Assembly (NCBI GenBank): GCA_964211495.1 | Contig: CAXORL010000002.1 | Coordinates: 186,001 to 250,000, forward strand | Source of the DNA: Faucicola osloensis_B | GTDB taxonomy: Bacteria > Pseudomonadota > Gammaproteobacteria > Pseudomonadales > Moraxellaceae | Direction of reading: 5' to 3' | DNA: 64,000 bases | Part shown: positions 16,657 through 25,558 of the stretch, piece by piece | Position numbering within the stretch: the stretch's first letter is position 1 | How the letters are laid out: each line of letters opens with the position of its first letter | Made by a program: the position numbers and the translations under genes | Notes under the pieces: model-generated | What the model saw: the letters and a program-made list of their open reading frames with translations, nothing else | Databases searched by the model: none | Told to the model about the DNA's origin: nothing

Positions 16657-16855
16657 ATGAATGCCAATGTGATGACTAAAACCGAACAATCTCATCTGTG
16701 ATGGATGTGGTAGTGAGTTTTTTAAAGCGCTATCGCCAATGAAAAATCGTTGCCCAAACTGTTCGCATTTACTGTATGGGCTTAACAACTGTGAACATCA
16801 ATTTAAAGAGGGTCGCTGCCGACAATGCGGTTGTCGTGGGCAAACTTCTGAGTAG
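16657..16855 (+). pseudogene. Small zinc-ribbon protein gene, frame-disrupted, inside the urease operon
   Basis: From 16688 a frame reads ICDGCGSEFF, then NRCPNCSHLLYGLNNC, EHQFKEGRCRQCGCRGQTSE and a TAG at 16855: eight Cys arranged as CxxC, CxxC and CxxCxC, a double zinc-ribbon pattern. No ATG opens this frame before the first Cys; two stops lie just upstream. A different frame starts MNANVMTKTEQSHL at 16657 and stops exactly where the ribbon frame begins, so a one-base frameshift near 16688-16699 would join them into one protein of about 65 residues. Alternatively translation starts at ATG 16739, giving 38 residues with the later Cys motifs. No known urease accessory protein matches. Confidence 0.6.
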
Positions 16856-16880
16856 GTAGAAAATTTAACAAAGGATAATG

Positions 16881-17441
16881 ATGAAAATTTATAATCAGCG
16901 GGTGCAACAGTTAACTCACCAACAGCAAGCCGATTTGGTCAACCAACAAGCAAACGGACAGTTTTTGCAGCTCGATTTTGACACGCGCCAGCGGTCACGC
17001 TTTCGTGCAAACCTGCAAAATGGTGAAGCGGTCGGTATCGACCTGCCACGCACAGGTACGCTCAAAGACGGGGATGTGGTACAAAATGAGTCAGGCGACA
17101 TCATACAAATCTTTGCCAAACCACAAACCCTCACCAAAGTCAGCGCCGACAATGCCTTTGAACTGATGCGCGGGGCGTACCATTTGGGCAACCGTCATGT
17201 GCCTTTGATGTTGGTTCAACATGACAATGATTACGCCCTGTACTTTGAGCCCGATTATGTGCTTGCCGATATGCTGGTGAAGTTAGGCTTAACCGTGAGC
17301 GAAGGGGCGCACGCTTTTGAACCCGAAACAGGGGCATATGGGCATGGCGGGCATTCACATGGGCATGATAATCGGTTAAGCCATGCCGACACGCAAAGCA
17401 CAATCGTCGGTGATTTAACCAAAGCCACTTTTTTTTCATGA
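16881..17441 (+). CDS. ureE: Urease nickel metallochaperone UreE
   Basis: About 186 residues. The C-terminus carries the His-rich nickel-binding tail GHGGHSHGHDNRLSHAD typical of UreE, and the body contains the LMRGAYHLGNRHVPLML segment with the conserved metal-binding His. It delivers nickel to UreG and thence to urease. I prefer the second ATG (16881), 5 bp after AAGGA at 16871-16875; the ATG at 16878 would be only 2 bp away. The stop overlaps the ureF start by 4 bp. Confidence 0.93.
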   Translation: MKIYNQRVQQLTHQQQADLVNQQANGQFLQLDFDTRQRSRFRANLQNGEAVGIDLPRTGTLKDGDVVQNESGDIIQIFAKPQTLTKVSADNAFELMRGAYHLGNRHVPLMLVQHDNDYALYFEPDYVLADMLVKLGLTVSEGAHAFEPETGAYGHGGHSHGHDNRLSHADTQSTIVGDLTKATFFS

Positions 17442-18274
17442 ATACGATGACAACAACATCTCACCTCACACAGACGACACCGCCACAACAATTGCTTAAG
17501 CTGATGATGCTGGCGTCGAGCAATTTGCCGATTGGTAGTTATACCTATTCCCAAGGCGTGGAGTCTGCCATTGAGCAAGGATTTATCCATGATGAAGCCA
17601 GTAGTTTGGCGTTTTTGCAGGCTTATCAGCAAGAGGTCTTACTCAATTTTGAACTGCCGCTGATGGCAAGTATGATGCACTTATCAGCGCAAACAACCCA
17701 CCACAGCTTGGTGGATACTCTAGCCAATTTTTATGGGGCAAGCCGTGATAGCCATGAGTTTTTATTAGAGAGTCAACAATTGGCACAGGCATTTTGTGCC
17801 TGGCTCGATGGCGTGCTCGACCTTGCGATGCCACAAGATTGGATAACGCAAGGCTATTTACCGTTATTCGCTCGCTTGGCGTATTTTTGGCAACTGCCGA
17901 TAGCCGATAGCCTGACGACCTATGCGTTTGCTCAAATGGAAAATCTGACCTTGGCAATTGTCAAAACCTTACCGCTAGGACAAATGGCAGGGCAACGTAT
18001 CATTTGGCAATTGGGGCAAGCGATGGATGAACCGATTGCCAAGCTTTGCCAAACGCAAGCCAGCAAAGTCAAAACGGCATTGACAGCCATCCATCATCGG
18101 CAAGCGGTTGTGGCTAAGCTACAAGACATTGCGCCACAATTTTTACAGGCACAGCAGCATGCCCAAACATTACTAATTTTAATCAAACACTTGCAACTAT
18201 CAGCGTCTGTACCGTCGTTGGCAGAATTATCCTGTCATCATGAACAACAATATAGTCGGCTGTTTCGTTCCTAA
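17438..18274 (+). CDS. ureF: Urease accessory protein UreF
   Basis: 278 residues, slightly long for UreF because of a Thr-rich N-terminus. Motifs: ASSNLPIGSYTYSQGVESAI near residue 28 and the central FYGASRDSHEFLLES. UreF bridges UreD and UreG in the activation complex. Its start overlaps the ureE stop (ATGA), indicating translational coupling. Confidence 0.93.
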   Translation: MNTMTTTSHLTQTTPPQQLLKLMMLASSNLPIGSYTYSQGVESAIEQGFIHDEASSLAFLQAYQQEVLLNFELPLMASMMHLSAQTTHHSLVDTLANFYGASRDSHEFLLESQQLAQAFCAWLDGVLDLAMPQDWITQGYLPLFARLAYFWQLPIADSLTTYAFAQMENLTLAIVKTLPLGQMAGQRIIWQLGQAMDEPIAKLCQTQASKVKTALTAIHHRQAVVAKLQDIAPQFLQAQQHAQTLLILIKHLQLSASVPSLAELSCHHEQQYSRLFRS

Positions 18275-18308
18275 ACCCTGTCTTTAATATCATTTACAAG
18301 GAAATCCC

Positions 18309-19010
18309 ATGACTGGCTTTACCCAAAAAACCCCAACCCAAGAGCCTCGCTTATCCCCGTTACGCCTTGGCATTGGCGGGCCTGTTGGCTCTGGCAAAAC
18401 CGCTTTGACCTTGAGTCTGTGTCGCCGTCTCAAAGACGTGTACAACATGGCGGTGATTACCAACGATATTTATACCAAAGAAGATTCGGAGTTTTTGACC
18501 CGCCACGATGCCATGCCCGCTGAGCGGATTATTGGCGTGGAAACGGGCGGCTGTCCACACACAGCGATTCGTGAAGATGCGTCGATTAATCTTAATGCCG
18601 TGGCCACCTTGCAAAATCGCTTTGACGGTCTTGAGCTGATTATCATTGAATCAGGCGGTGATAACTTGGCGGCGACCTTTAGCCCAGAGTTGTCGGATTT
18701 GACCATTTATGTGATTGATGTGAGTGCAGGCGACAAAATCCCCCGCAAAGGTGGACCTGGGATTACCAAATCAGATTTGCTGATTATCAATAAAACCGAC
18801 CTTGCGCCACTCGTGGGCGCGGATTTGTCGATTATGGATAAAGACGCCAAAAAAATGCGCGGCGATAAGCCGTTTGTGTTTAGCAACATGAAAACTCAAG
18901 ACGGTTTGGATGACATTATCAAATTTATCCAACAACAGGGCATGCTAAGAGCGCTAGAGATTCCGTCACAGCCGGTACAACATTTACCAAGCTCAAGCGA
19001 AAATATGTAA
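18309..19010 (+). CDS. ureG: Urease GTPase UreG
   Basis: 233 residues. P-loop GGPVGSGKTALTL (about residue 24), the nickel-binding Cys-Pro-His in VETGGCPHTAIR, and ESGGDNLAATFSPEL, all diagnostic of UreG. It hydrolyses GTP to drive nickel insertion. AAGGAA lies 7 bp before the ATG. Confidence 0.97.
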   Translation: MTGFTQKTPTQEPRLSPLRLGIGGPVGSGKTALTLSLCRRLKDVYNMAVITNDIYTKEDSEFLTRHDAMPAERIIGVETGGCPHTAIREDASINLNAVATLQNRFDGLELIIIESGGDNLAATFSPELSDLTIYVIDVSAGDKIPRKGGPGITKSDLLIINKTDLAPLVGADLSIMDKDAKKMRGDKPFVFSNMKTQDGLDDIIKFIQQQGMLRALEIPSQPVQHLPSSSENM

Positions 19011-19037
19011 AAAATGCGATAAAATCAAGGAGATATA

Positions 19038-19694
19038 ATGAAAACTTTGACCCAAAAAACAACCCAAAAAACGGCGTTGGCAACCGCGCTTGTTAGCCTT
19101 TCAAGTGTGGCAGTGGCGCATGTTGGTCATGGTTTAACCCATCATGCAGGTGCAAGCTCGGTGGATTTAATGGCTGCCGTCACCACAGGATTCATGCATC
19201 CTATCTCAGGTCTTGACCACGTGGTGCTTGCGGTTGGCATGGGCATGGTGTTTGCCCGTCACAAAAAACTGGGTTTAGGCTTATTGGTGACGAGCTTGCT
19301 GTTAGGCTTTGCTTTGGTGCAACTATCTCATGTGGCGATTGGCTCATCGATTATTGAAGGTGCGATTTTGCTATCGGTGGTGTTGACAGCGGTCGCAGTT
19401 TTGGCGCAGCGCACCAAGATAGCACAAGCCAATCAGAAAGGCTTTTCGCTCATGATGGCGATTAGCTTATTTGGTTTGACGCTATTTCATGGTATGGCGC
19501 ATGCCGTAGAGATGCCAGTCAGTAGCGTGAGTCAAGGCTTTGGCTTGGGCATGATAACCGCGATGTCCGCCTTGTTTGCTGTGGGTGCAGGGGTGATGAA
19601 TTGGGTAAAAGCACAAGCCCATGCCCATCCCAAGCTATCTTGGCTACCTTCAATCATGGCGGCATTAGGTATGGCACTGGTATTGGCTAACTAG
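19038..19694 (+). CDS. ureJ: HupE/UreJ family nickel permease
   Basis: 218 residues with a signal-like N-terminus, His clusters (HVGHGLTHHAG), the family motif HPISGLDHVVLAVGMG and six or so membrane helices. HupE/UreJ proteins import nickel and are often encoded with ureases or hydrogenases. A strong AAGGAG ribosome site precedes it. It is the last gene before a strong terminator, so it closes the urease operon. The symbol hupE would be equally defensible. Confidence 0.9.
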   Translation: MKTLTQKTTQKTALATALVSLSSVAVAHVGHGLTHHAGASSVDLMAAVTTGFMHPISGLDHVVLAVGMGMVFARHKKLGLGLLVTSLLLGFALVQLSHVAIGSSIIEGAILLSVVLTAVAVLAQRTKIAQANQKGFSLMMAISLFGLTLFHGMAHAVEMPVSSVSQGFGLGMITAMSALFAVGAGVMNWVKAQAHAHPKLSWLPSIMAALGMALVLAN

Positions 19695-19725
19695 TGATTA
19701 ACTAGGGGTTAACAACATTTTTGAT

Positions 19726-19758
19726 AAAAAGTGCAAGCTTTCGGGCTTGCACTTTTTT
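19726..19758 (+). terminator. Terminator of the urease operon
   Basis: A perfect 13-bp stem (AAAAAGTGCAAGC with GCTTGCACTTTTT, 6-nt loop) ending in a T-run, 31 bp after the last urease-operon gene. Confidence 0.92.
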
Positions 19759-19759
19759 T

Positions 19760-20060
19760 ATGCAACAAATTGGGTCATGTCATAAAGACACTGGCGATAA
19801 AGCATTGTTTAGCGTCAGTCAATGCTAGGTGAGTGCTAGAGCAATATCAAATAAATGCCAGATGAATGGTAATAGTGCAAAAAACCATTCCAGTTCATCA
19901 GATTGGTGAAATCGCTAAGGCTGCCAAAGTTTACCCATTTTTTACCAAGGAGCAGCATTTAGCCAATGGGTGATTGTTTAAAATAAATTTTTTTAATTTT
20001 ATTAACTTAAGACTTTGATTTAATTGATAAAATTTTCAAAAATAGCTTTTAACAGGCAGA
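19760..20060. other. Spacer upstream of urt promoter
   Basis: About 300 bp without a credible gene. It becomes AT-rich from about 19975, which would suit DNA bending or IHF binding upstream of a sigma-54 promoter; no precise IHF or NtrC site could be assigned by eye. Confidence 0.4.
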
Positions 20061-20077
20061 TTGGCACACTAATTGAA
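20061..20077 (+). promoter_or_regulatory. Probable sigma-54 promoter of urtABCDE
   Basis: TTGGCACACTAATTGAA fits TGGCAC-N5-TTGC with one deviation (A for C in the -12 GC). Spacing is correct, an AT-rich tract lies upstream, and the urtA start is 100 bp downstream. The urease operon carries a perfect version of the same element, which supports the call. Confidence 0.6.
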
Positions 20078-20177
20078 TTGTCATTATAGTCAGTTAAGAC
20101 AACCAGCAACCGATAGCCAAAGCCTATCCGTTACGCTCTACCTTAAAACGGCAATCCATCTATTTTAGGAGTGACAC

Positions 20178-21530
20178 ATGTTAGACAAAAAAACCACCGA
20201 GCTAACCACGACTGAGCCTCAATTAAGCCGTCGTGCATTTGGCAGATCCTTGGTTGCCCTAGCGGTAACGGGCAGTATGATGTTGACAGGTTGTTCAAAA
20301 CCGCAATCACCAAGTGACGCCAAACCAGCCAGTGGTACGTCAACCACCGCTGCCACAGGTAGTGCGCCTGCCCCTAGCAATGGTGATACCATCAAAGTGG
20401 GTATCTTGCATTCACTCTCAGGCACCATGGCAATCTCTGAAACATCGCTCAAAGACACCGCGTTGATGGCGATTGACGAAATCAATGCCAAAGGTGGGGT
20501 GATGGGTAAAAAACTTGAGCCTGTGGTTGTCGACCCTGCCTCAGACTGGCCATTGTTCGCCGAAAAAACGCGCCAGCTGCTGACACAAGACAAAGTCGCG
20601 GTTATTTTTGGTTGCTGGACATCGGTTTCTCGTAAATCTGTGTTGCCTGTGGTTGAAGAATTAAACGGTTTATTATTCTACCCTGTGCAGTATGAAGGAC
20701 AAGAGCAGTCCAAAAACATCTTTTATACTGGCGCCGCGCCCAACCAACAAGCCATTCCTGCGGTTGAATACTTGATGTCACCAGAAGGCGGCGGTGCCAA
20801 ACGCTTTGTCTTACTGGGTACTGACTATGTGTACCCCCGTACCACCAATAAGATTTTACGGGCGTTTTTAAAGTCTAAAGGTGTGGCAGATAGCGATATC
20901 ATGGAAGAATATACCCCATTTGGCTTTAACAACTACCAAACCATCGTGGGTAATATCAAAAAATTCTCAGCGGGTAAAAAGACCGCGGTTATCTCCACCA
21001 TCAATGGTGACTCAAACGTCCCTTTCTACCGTGAGCTTGGTAACCAAGGCATCAAAGCGGCGGATATTCCTGTGATGGCGTTCTCTGTGGGTGAAGAAGA
21101 ACTTCGTGGCATCGACACCACCCCATTAGTCGGACACTTGGCAGCATGGAACTACTTTCAATCGGTCAAAAACCCTGTCAACATCAAGTTTGTGAACGCT
21201 TATAAAAAATACGCCATTGACCACAAACTGCCAAATGCCGATAAAGTCGTGACCAATGACCCAATGGAAGCCACCTATGTGGGTATCAATATGTGGAAAC
21301 AAGCGGTTGAAAAAGCGGGCTCCACCGATGTGGATAAAGTCCGTGCTGCCATGGCAGGTCAAAGCTTTGCCGCGCCATCGGGCTACACGCTAACCATGGA
21401 TGCTGAAAATCACCATTTACACAAACCTGTGATGATCGGGCAAATCCGTGCCGATGGTCAGTTTGATGTGGTTTACAAAACCAAAGATGCCATTAAAGCG
21501 GAACCTTGGAGTCCTTATATTCCAAAATAA
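20178..21530 (+). CDS. urtA: Urea ABC transporter substrate-binding protein UrtA
   Basis: 450 residues. The N-terminus has SRRAFGRSLVALAVTGSMML followed by LTGC: a twin-Arg-like signal ending in a lipobox, so the protein is probably lipid-anchored after export. The mature part (from about residue 70) is a Leu/Ile/Val-type periplasmic binding protein with IKVGILHSLSGTMAISE and VIFGCWTSVSRKSVLPVVE, characteristic of UrtA. It captures urea for UrtBCDE. An Ala/Ser/Thr-rich linker follows the lipobox. AGGAG precedes the ATG. Confidence 0.95.
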   Translation: MLDKKTTELTTTEPQLSRRAFGRSLVALAVTGSMMLTGCSKPQSPSDAKPASGTSTTAATGSAPAPSNGDTIKVGILHSLSGTMAISETSLKDTALMAIDEINAKGGVMGKKLEPVVVDPASDWPLFAEKTRQLLTQDKVAVIFGCWTSVSRKSVLPVVEELNGLLFYPVQYEGQEQSKNIFYTGAAPNQQAIPAVEYLMSPEGGGAKRFVLLGTDYVYPRTTNKILRAFLKSKGVADSDIMEEYTPFGFNNYQTIVGNIKKFSAGKKTAVISTINGDSNVPFYRELGNQGIKAADIPVMAFSVGEEELRGIDTTPLVGHLAAWNYFQSVKNPVNIKFVNAYKKYAIDHKLPNADKVVTNDPMEATYVGINMWKQAVEKAGSTDVDKVRAAMAGQSFAAPSGYTLTMDAENHHLHKPVMIGQIRADGQFDVVYKTKDAIKAEPWSPYIPK

Positions 21531-21589
21531 GTATCCCGAAATAAGCTTTTCAAATAAGCTTGAATGAAGTTAACAATCGATGTTGTGAC

Positions 21590-21635
21590 AGCCATACCGC
21601 TTATCAATACCCCAGCTGGTATGGCTTATTTTTTT
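21590..21635 (+). terminator. Intra-operon terminator between urtA and urtB
   Basis: AGCCATACC and GGTATGGCT form a 9-bp stem with a 19-nt loop, followed by TATTTTTTT. It probably causes partial termination so that the binding protein is made in excess over the membrane components, a common arrangement in ABC importers. Confidence 0.65.
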
Positions 21636-21745
21636 GCCAAAATTTTACGATTTCACCTTTTATTGATTTAAACATTGATCCGTCACACCACCAAACAGAT
21701 GGACTAATCATAAAGATTAATCATACAAACTAAGGAGCGACCATC

Positions 21746-23479
21746 ATGCTCAATGGTAATCATTCTCTCGGGCAGTTTTTGCAAAAAAGTAAAAAAATTG
21801 TGCTCGGCATGTCGCTAGCGACCACGATGGGCATTGCGTTGCCAAGCGTGAGTAATGCACAGGCAAGTACCGCTTCGGCAACTACCATAACCAGTACAGT
21901 AACCACAGCAGCCCCAACTACGACAGCCACAAGCACGGCAGCTACAAGCACTACAGCCAGCGCAGGTGATGATATTCAAAAATTCGTAGCCGCCGATTTT
22001 GCGGGGCGTCAAGCCATGCTCAACAACTGGACAGGTACCAGCCAATCCTATGACAAACTGGTCGAGCTGATTAACAAAGACGAGCTGTACCGTGATGATG
22101 CCGGCAATGTCTATACCCTAGAAAACACTGACCAACTCTACCGCTATCCTGCGCATACTTTGGTAAGCAATTGGCCAAGCGACCTAAACCAAGTCACACT
22201 CAATAACGCGCTGCGTTCGGCGTTGACCCTAGGGCAAACCAAAGCCAAACTCAAATCCGACGATGCCAGCGAGCGCCTTAAAGCGGTGGATATCCTAGCC
22301 GACAATATCGCCACGCTCGATAAAAAAACCGTTGCCGATATTTATGCCAATGAAAAAGACAGTACGGTAAAAGCAGCATTGGCGCAACTGCAAGCGCGTA
22401 TGGATTTGCAATCGGGCGATGAGATGACCCAGATTGCGGCATTAAAAACCTTGGCGTCCAGTAACAGTCCCGATGTGTTAGCCGATATCGAAGGGATGGC
22501 AAAACAAACCAGCCATTCACCCGAGCTCAAAAAAGCCTTACAAACAACCCAAGACAAAGTCAAATCGCGTATCAAAGCCAGTGAATGGACAGGACACGTG
22601 TTTTCTGGCTTCAGCACCGCCAGTATTTTGTTGTTGGCGGCATTGGGACTTGCCATTACTTACGGTCTATTGGGTGTCATTAACATGGCGCATGGTGAGC
22701 TCATTATGATTGGTGCCTATACCACCTATGTGGTGCAAAGTTTTTTTAAAAGCCATTTGGCAGGCTATGTCGATTGGTACATGCTTGCGGCGATTCCGCT
22801 GGCGTTTTTGGTGAGCGCCGTCATTGGCATGATTATTGAGCGAGTGGTGATACGTCCGTTATATGGCAGACAGCTAGAAACCTTGCTTGCCACGTTTGGG
22901 GTGAGTTTGATTCTGATGCAGTTAGTTCGCATGATTTTTGGGGCACAAAACGTCGAAGTCTCCAATATTTCATGGCTAAGCGGTGCTGTCGCCTTGACCC
23001 CAAGCTTGATGTTGCCATACAACCGTATTGCGATTATCGGCTTTACCATTATCGTATTGTTATTATTGGTGTTTTTACTCAAATACACCCGTTTTGGTCT
23101 GTTTGTACGTGCTGTGACCCAAAACCGGCAAATGGCGCGTGCGGTGGGTATTCGCTCGGCGCGTGTCGATATGATGGCGTTTGGACTTGGCTCTGGATTG
23201 GCAGGTTTGGCAGGCTGTGCTTTGGCGCAAGTGGGCAACGTCGGTCCTGATTTGGGGCAAAACTACATCATCGATGCTTTCTTGGTGGTGGTGGTCGGCG
23301 GTGTCGGTCAAATTTGGGGGGCAGTACTGGCAGCCCTAGGTCTAGGCGTGAGTGGTACGGTGCTTGAGATTGGCATGGGTGCGGTGATTGCCAAAATTAT
23401 TTTGTTGGTGCTGGTGGTGCTATTTATCCAAAAACGCCCACAAGGTCTGTTTGCCCTTAAAGGTCGCTTTGTCGAGTAA
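21746..23479 (+). CDS. urtB: Urea ABC transporter permease UrtB
   Basis: 577 residues. A signal peptide (about 1-38) is followed by an Ala/Thr/Ser-rich stretch to residue 72, then a helical periplasmic region to about 285, and then a LivH-type permease with eight or so membrane helices (ALGLAITYGLLGVINMAHGE is diagnostic). UrtB proteins are known to carry such an N-terminal extension compared with LivH. The Ala/Thr tract is unusually low in complexity. AAGGAG precedes the ATG. Confidence 0.93.
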   Translation: MLNGNHSLGQFLQKSKKIVLGMSLATTMGIALPSVSNAQASTASATTITSTVTTAAPTTTATSTAATSTTASAGDDIQKFVAADFAGRQAMLNNWTGTSQSYDKLVELINKDELYRDDAGNVYTLENTDQLYRYPAHTLVSNWPSDLNQVTLNNALRSALTLGQTKAKLKSDDASERLKAVDILADNIATLDKKTVADIYANEKDSTVKAALAQLQARMDLQSGDEMTQIAALKTLASSNSPDVLADIEGMAKQTSHSPELKKALQTTQDKVKSRIKASEWTGHVFSGFSTASILLLAALGLAITYGLLGVINMAHGELIMIGAYTTYVVQSFFKSHLAGYVDWYMLAAIPLAFLVSAVIGMIIERVVIRPLYGRQLETLLATFGVSLILMQLVRMIFGAQNVEVSNISWLSGAVALTPSLMLPYNRIAIIGFTIIVLLLLVFLLKYTRFGLFVRAVTQNRQMARAVGIRSARVDMMAFGLGSGLAGLAGCALAQVGNVGPDLGQNYIIDAFLVVVVGGVGQIWGAVLAALGLGVSGTVLEIGMGAVIAKIILLVLVVLFIQKRPQGLFALKGRFVE

Positions 23480-23497
23480 TCATTGGAGAGTTAAAAA

Positions 23498-24613
23498 ATG
23501 CGTATTTTACAATTATTTGCAGATAAACCAGTGAGTCGCTTGGCAATTATGGGCTGTTTTGCGGTGTTGATGGTATTGCCTTGGTTGCACTTGCTGCCTG
23601 CCGATTCGGCGCTGCATCTATCCGCTTATTGGGTCACTTTGATTGGCAAAATCATGTGTCTGGCGATGGTTGCATTGGCACTAGACTTGGTATGGGGCTA
23701 TGCGGGGATTTTAAGCCTTGGGCATGGCTTGTACTTTGCCCTTGGCGGGTATGCGATGGGTATGTATCTGATGCGCCAAGCATCAGGCAACAGCTTACCG
23801 GAGTTTATGCGGTTTTTAAGCTGGGATAAAATGCCTTGGTTTTGGGCAGGTACAGACAACTTTGCTTGGGCGGCGATATTGGTGGTGCTGGTGCCGGCAT
23901 TGGTGGCTTTTATATTTGGGTTTTTTGCCTTTCGCTCAAAAATCAAAGACGTGTATTTCTCGATTATCACCCAAGCCATGGTGTTTGCCGCGTCACTCTT
24001 ATTTTTCCGTAACGAAACTGGGTTTGGCGGTAACAACGGTTTTACCGGGTTTAAAACCATCTTGGGCATGGACATCGCTGCTCCCATGACGCGCACATTG
24101 CTATGTTTTGCCACCGCATTCGTGCTGATGCTTGCCTACCTTGGCTTGCGTTATTTGATGCACAAGCCGTATGGCCGCGTACTCGGCGCCGTGCGTGATA
24201 GCGAAAACCGTTTGCAATACCTTGGCTACCGTACCCTATGGTACAAACTATCTGCGTGGGTGTTATCGGCGATTATCGCAGGGATTGCTGGTGCGTTGTA
24301 TGTGCCACAAGTGGGCATTATCAACCCCAGTGAGATGAACCCTGTCAACTCGATTGAAATGGCGGTCTGGGTCGCCACCGGTGGACGCGGCACGCTGATT
24401 GGGGCGATATTGGGCGCAGGTGTGGTCAATGCGGTGAAAACTTACTTCACCGTGGCATATCCCGAAGCTTGGCTATTGATTTTGGGCGGGTTGTTTGTGG
24501 TCGTCACCTTATTTTTACCCAAAGGCATTATTGGTCTATTGGATAACATCACGCAGGGCAAAAAAACGGCCAAGCCAAGCGTAAAAAATATGGAAACAAA
24601 AAAAGAATCTTAG
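23498..24613 (+). CDS. urtC: Urea ABC transporter permease UrtC
   Basis: 371 residues, LivM-type permease with about ten helices. Marks include LDLVWGYAGILSLGHGLYFA and NNGFTGFKTILG, and the C-terminal GGRGTLIGAILGAGVVN. It forms the translocation channel with UrtB. It starts 18 bp after urtB with GGAGAG upstream. The C-terminal tail is Lys-rich. Confidence 0.94.
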   Translation: MRILQLFADKPVSRLAIMGCFAVLMVLPWLHLLPADSALHLSAYWVTLIGKIMCLAMVALALDLVWGYAGILSLGHGLYFALGGYAMGMYLMRQASGNSLPEFMRFLSWDKMPWFWAGTDNFAWAAILVVLVPALVAFIFGFFAFRSKIKDVYFSIITQAMVFAASLLFFRNETGFGGNNGFTGFKTILGMDIAAPMTRTLLCFATAFVLMLAYLGLRYLMHKPYGRVLGAVRDSENRLQYLGYRTLWYKLSAWVLSAIIAGIAGALYVPQVGIINPSEMNPVNSIEMAVWVATGGRGTLIGAILGAGVVNAVKTYFTVAYPEAWLLILGGLFVVVTLFLPKGIIGLLDNITQGKKTAKPSVKNMETKKES

Positions 24614-24730
24614 GCTTCAGGGGCGGCAGCGGCGTCAGGCTGACCGCCTGCAACCAAGTAGTTAGTTTGATTGTACCCGATGACTAATACCCCATAAACA
24701 CCCCATTAATAACACATCAAAGAGTCTGTT

Positions 24731-25549
24731 ATGAATACAAACGATAATAATATCAATGACTTTGCTGAGAGCAACTACGGACGGCTAAAGTCACCAGAAG
24801 CGGATTTTAGCAAAGGCATTGCCCTATATATGGAAGATGTCAGCGTGTGGTTTGATAAATTTCGCGCCTTAAACAACTTATCCTTGTACATCAAAGAAGG
24901 CGAGCTGCGTTGTATCATCGGACCTAACGGTGCGGGTAAAACCACGCTGATGGACGTGATTACCGGTAAAACTCGCCCCACTGAAGGGTCAGTGTATTTT
25001 GGACAAACCCACAATCTTGCCAGCATGACCACCGAGCAAATTGCCGAAGCTGGCATTGGGCGAAAATTTCAAAAACCCACGGTGTTTGAAAATTTTACCG
25101 TCATGGAAAACCTACTGCTTGCCGCACCCAAAGACAAGCGGGTCAAGAAAAGCCTGTTTAGCAAACTTGACCCAGATGCCCAAAATGCCCTTGACCAGAC
25201 TTTAGCGACGATTCGCTTGGGTGAGTTTGTCAATAAACCTGCAGGATTGTTGTCGCACGGGCAAAAACAATGGCTGGAAATTGGGATGCTACTGATGCAG
25301 CGTCCCAAGCTGATTTTGCTCGATGAGCCAGTCGCAGGCATGACCGATGCCGAAACCGAACGCACCGCCGAACTATGTTTGGAGCTCAAAAAAGACCACA
25401 CCTTGGTAGTGGTTGAGCATGACATGAGCTTTATTGACACCATCAGTGAGCAAGTGACGGTATTGGCGCAAGGGGCGATTTTGGCAGAAGGCACGCTTGC
25501 TGAAGTACAAGCCAACGACGATGTCATCGAAAAATATCTAGGGCGATAG
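24731..25549 (+). CDS. urtD: Urea ABC transporter ATP-binding protein UrtD
   Basis: 272 residues, LivG-type ATPase. Walker A GPNGAGKTTLMD, signature LSHGQKQWLEIGM and Walker B LILLDEPVAGMTD are intact. The SHGQKQ variant of the signature is the usual UrtD form. A 117-bp spacer precedes it, longer than other gaps in the operon, with no clear promoter. Confidence 0.95.
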   Translation: MNTNDNNINDFAESNYGRLKSPEADFSKGIALYMEDVSVWFDKFRALNNLSLYIKEGELRCIIGPNGAGKTTLMDVITGKTRPTEGSVYFGQTHNLASMTTEQIAEAGIGRKFQKPTVFENFTVMENLLLAAPKDKRVKKSLFSKLDPDAQNALDQTLATIRLGEFVNKPAGLLSHGQKQWLEIGMLLMQRPKLILLDEPVAGMTDAETERTAELCLELKKDHTLVVVEHDMSFIDTISEQVTVLAQGAILAEGTLAEVQANDDVIEKYLGR

Positions 25550-25558
25550 GGGATAGCG

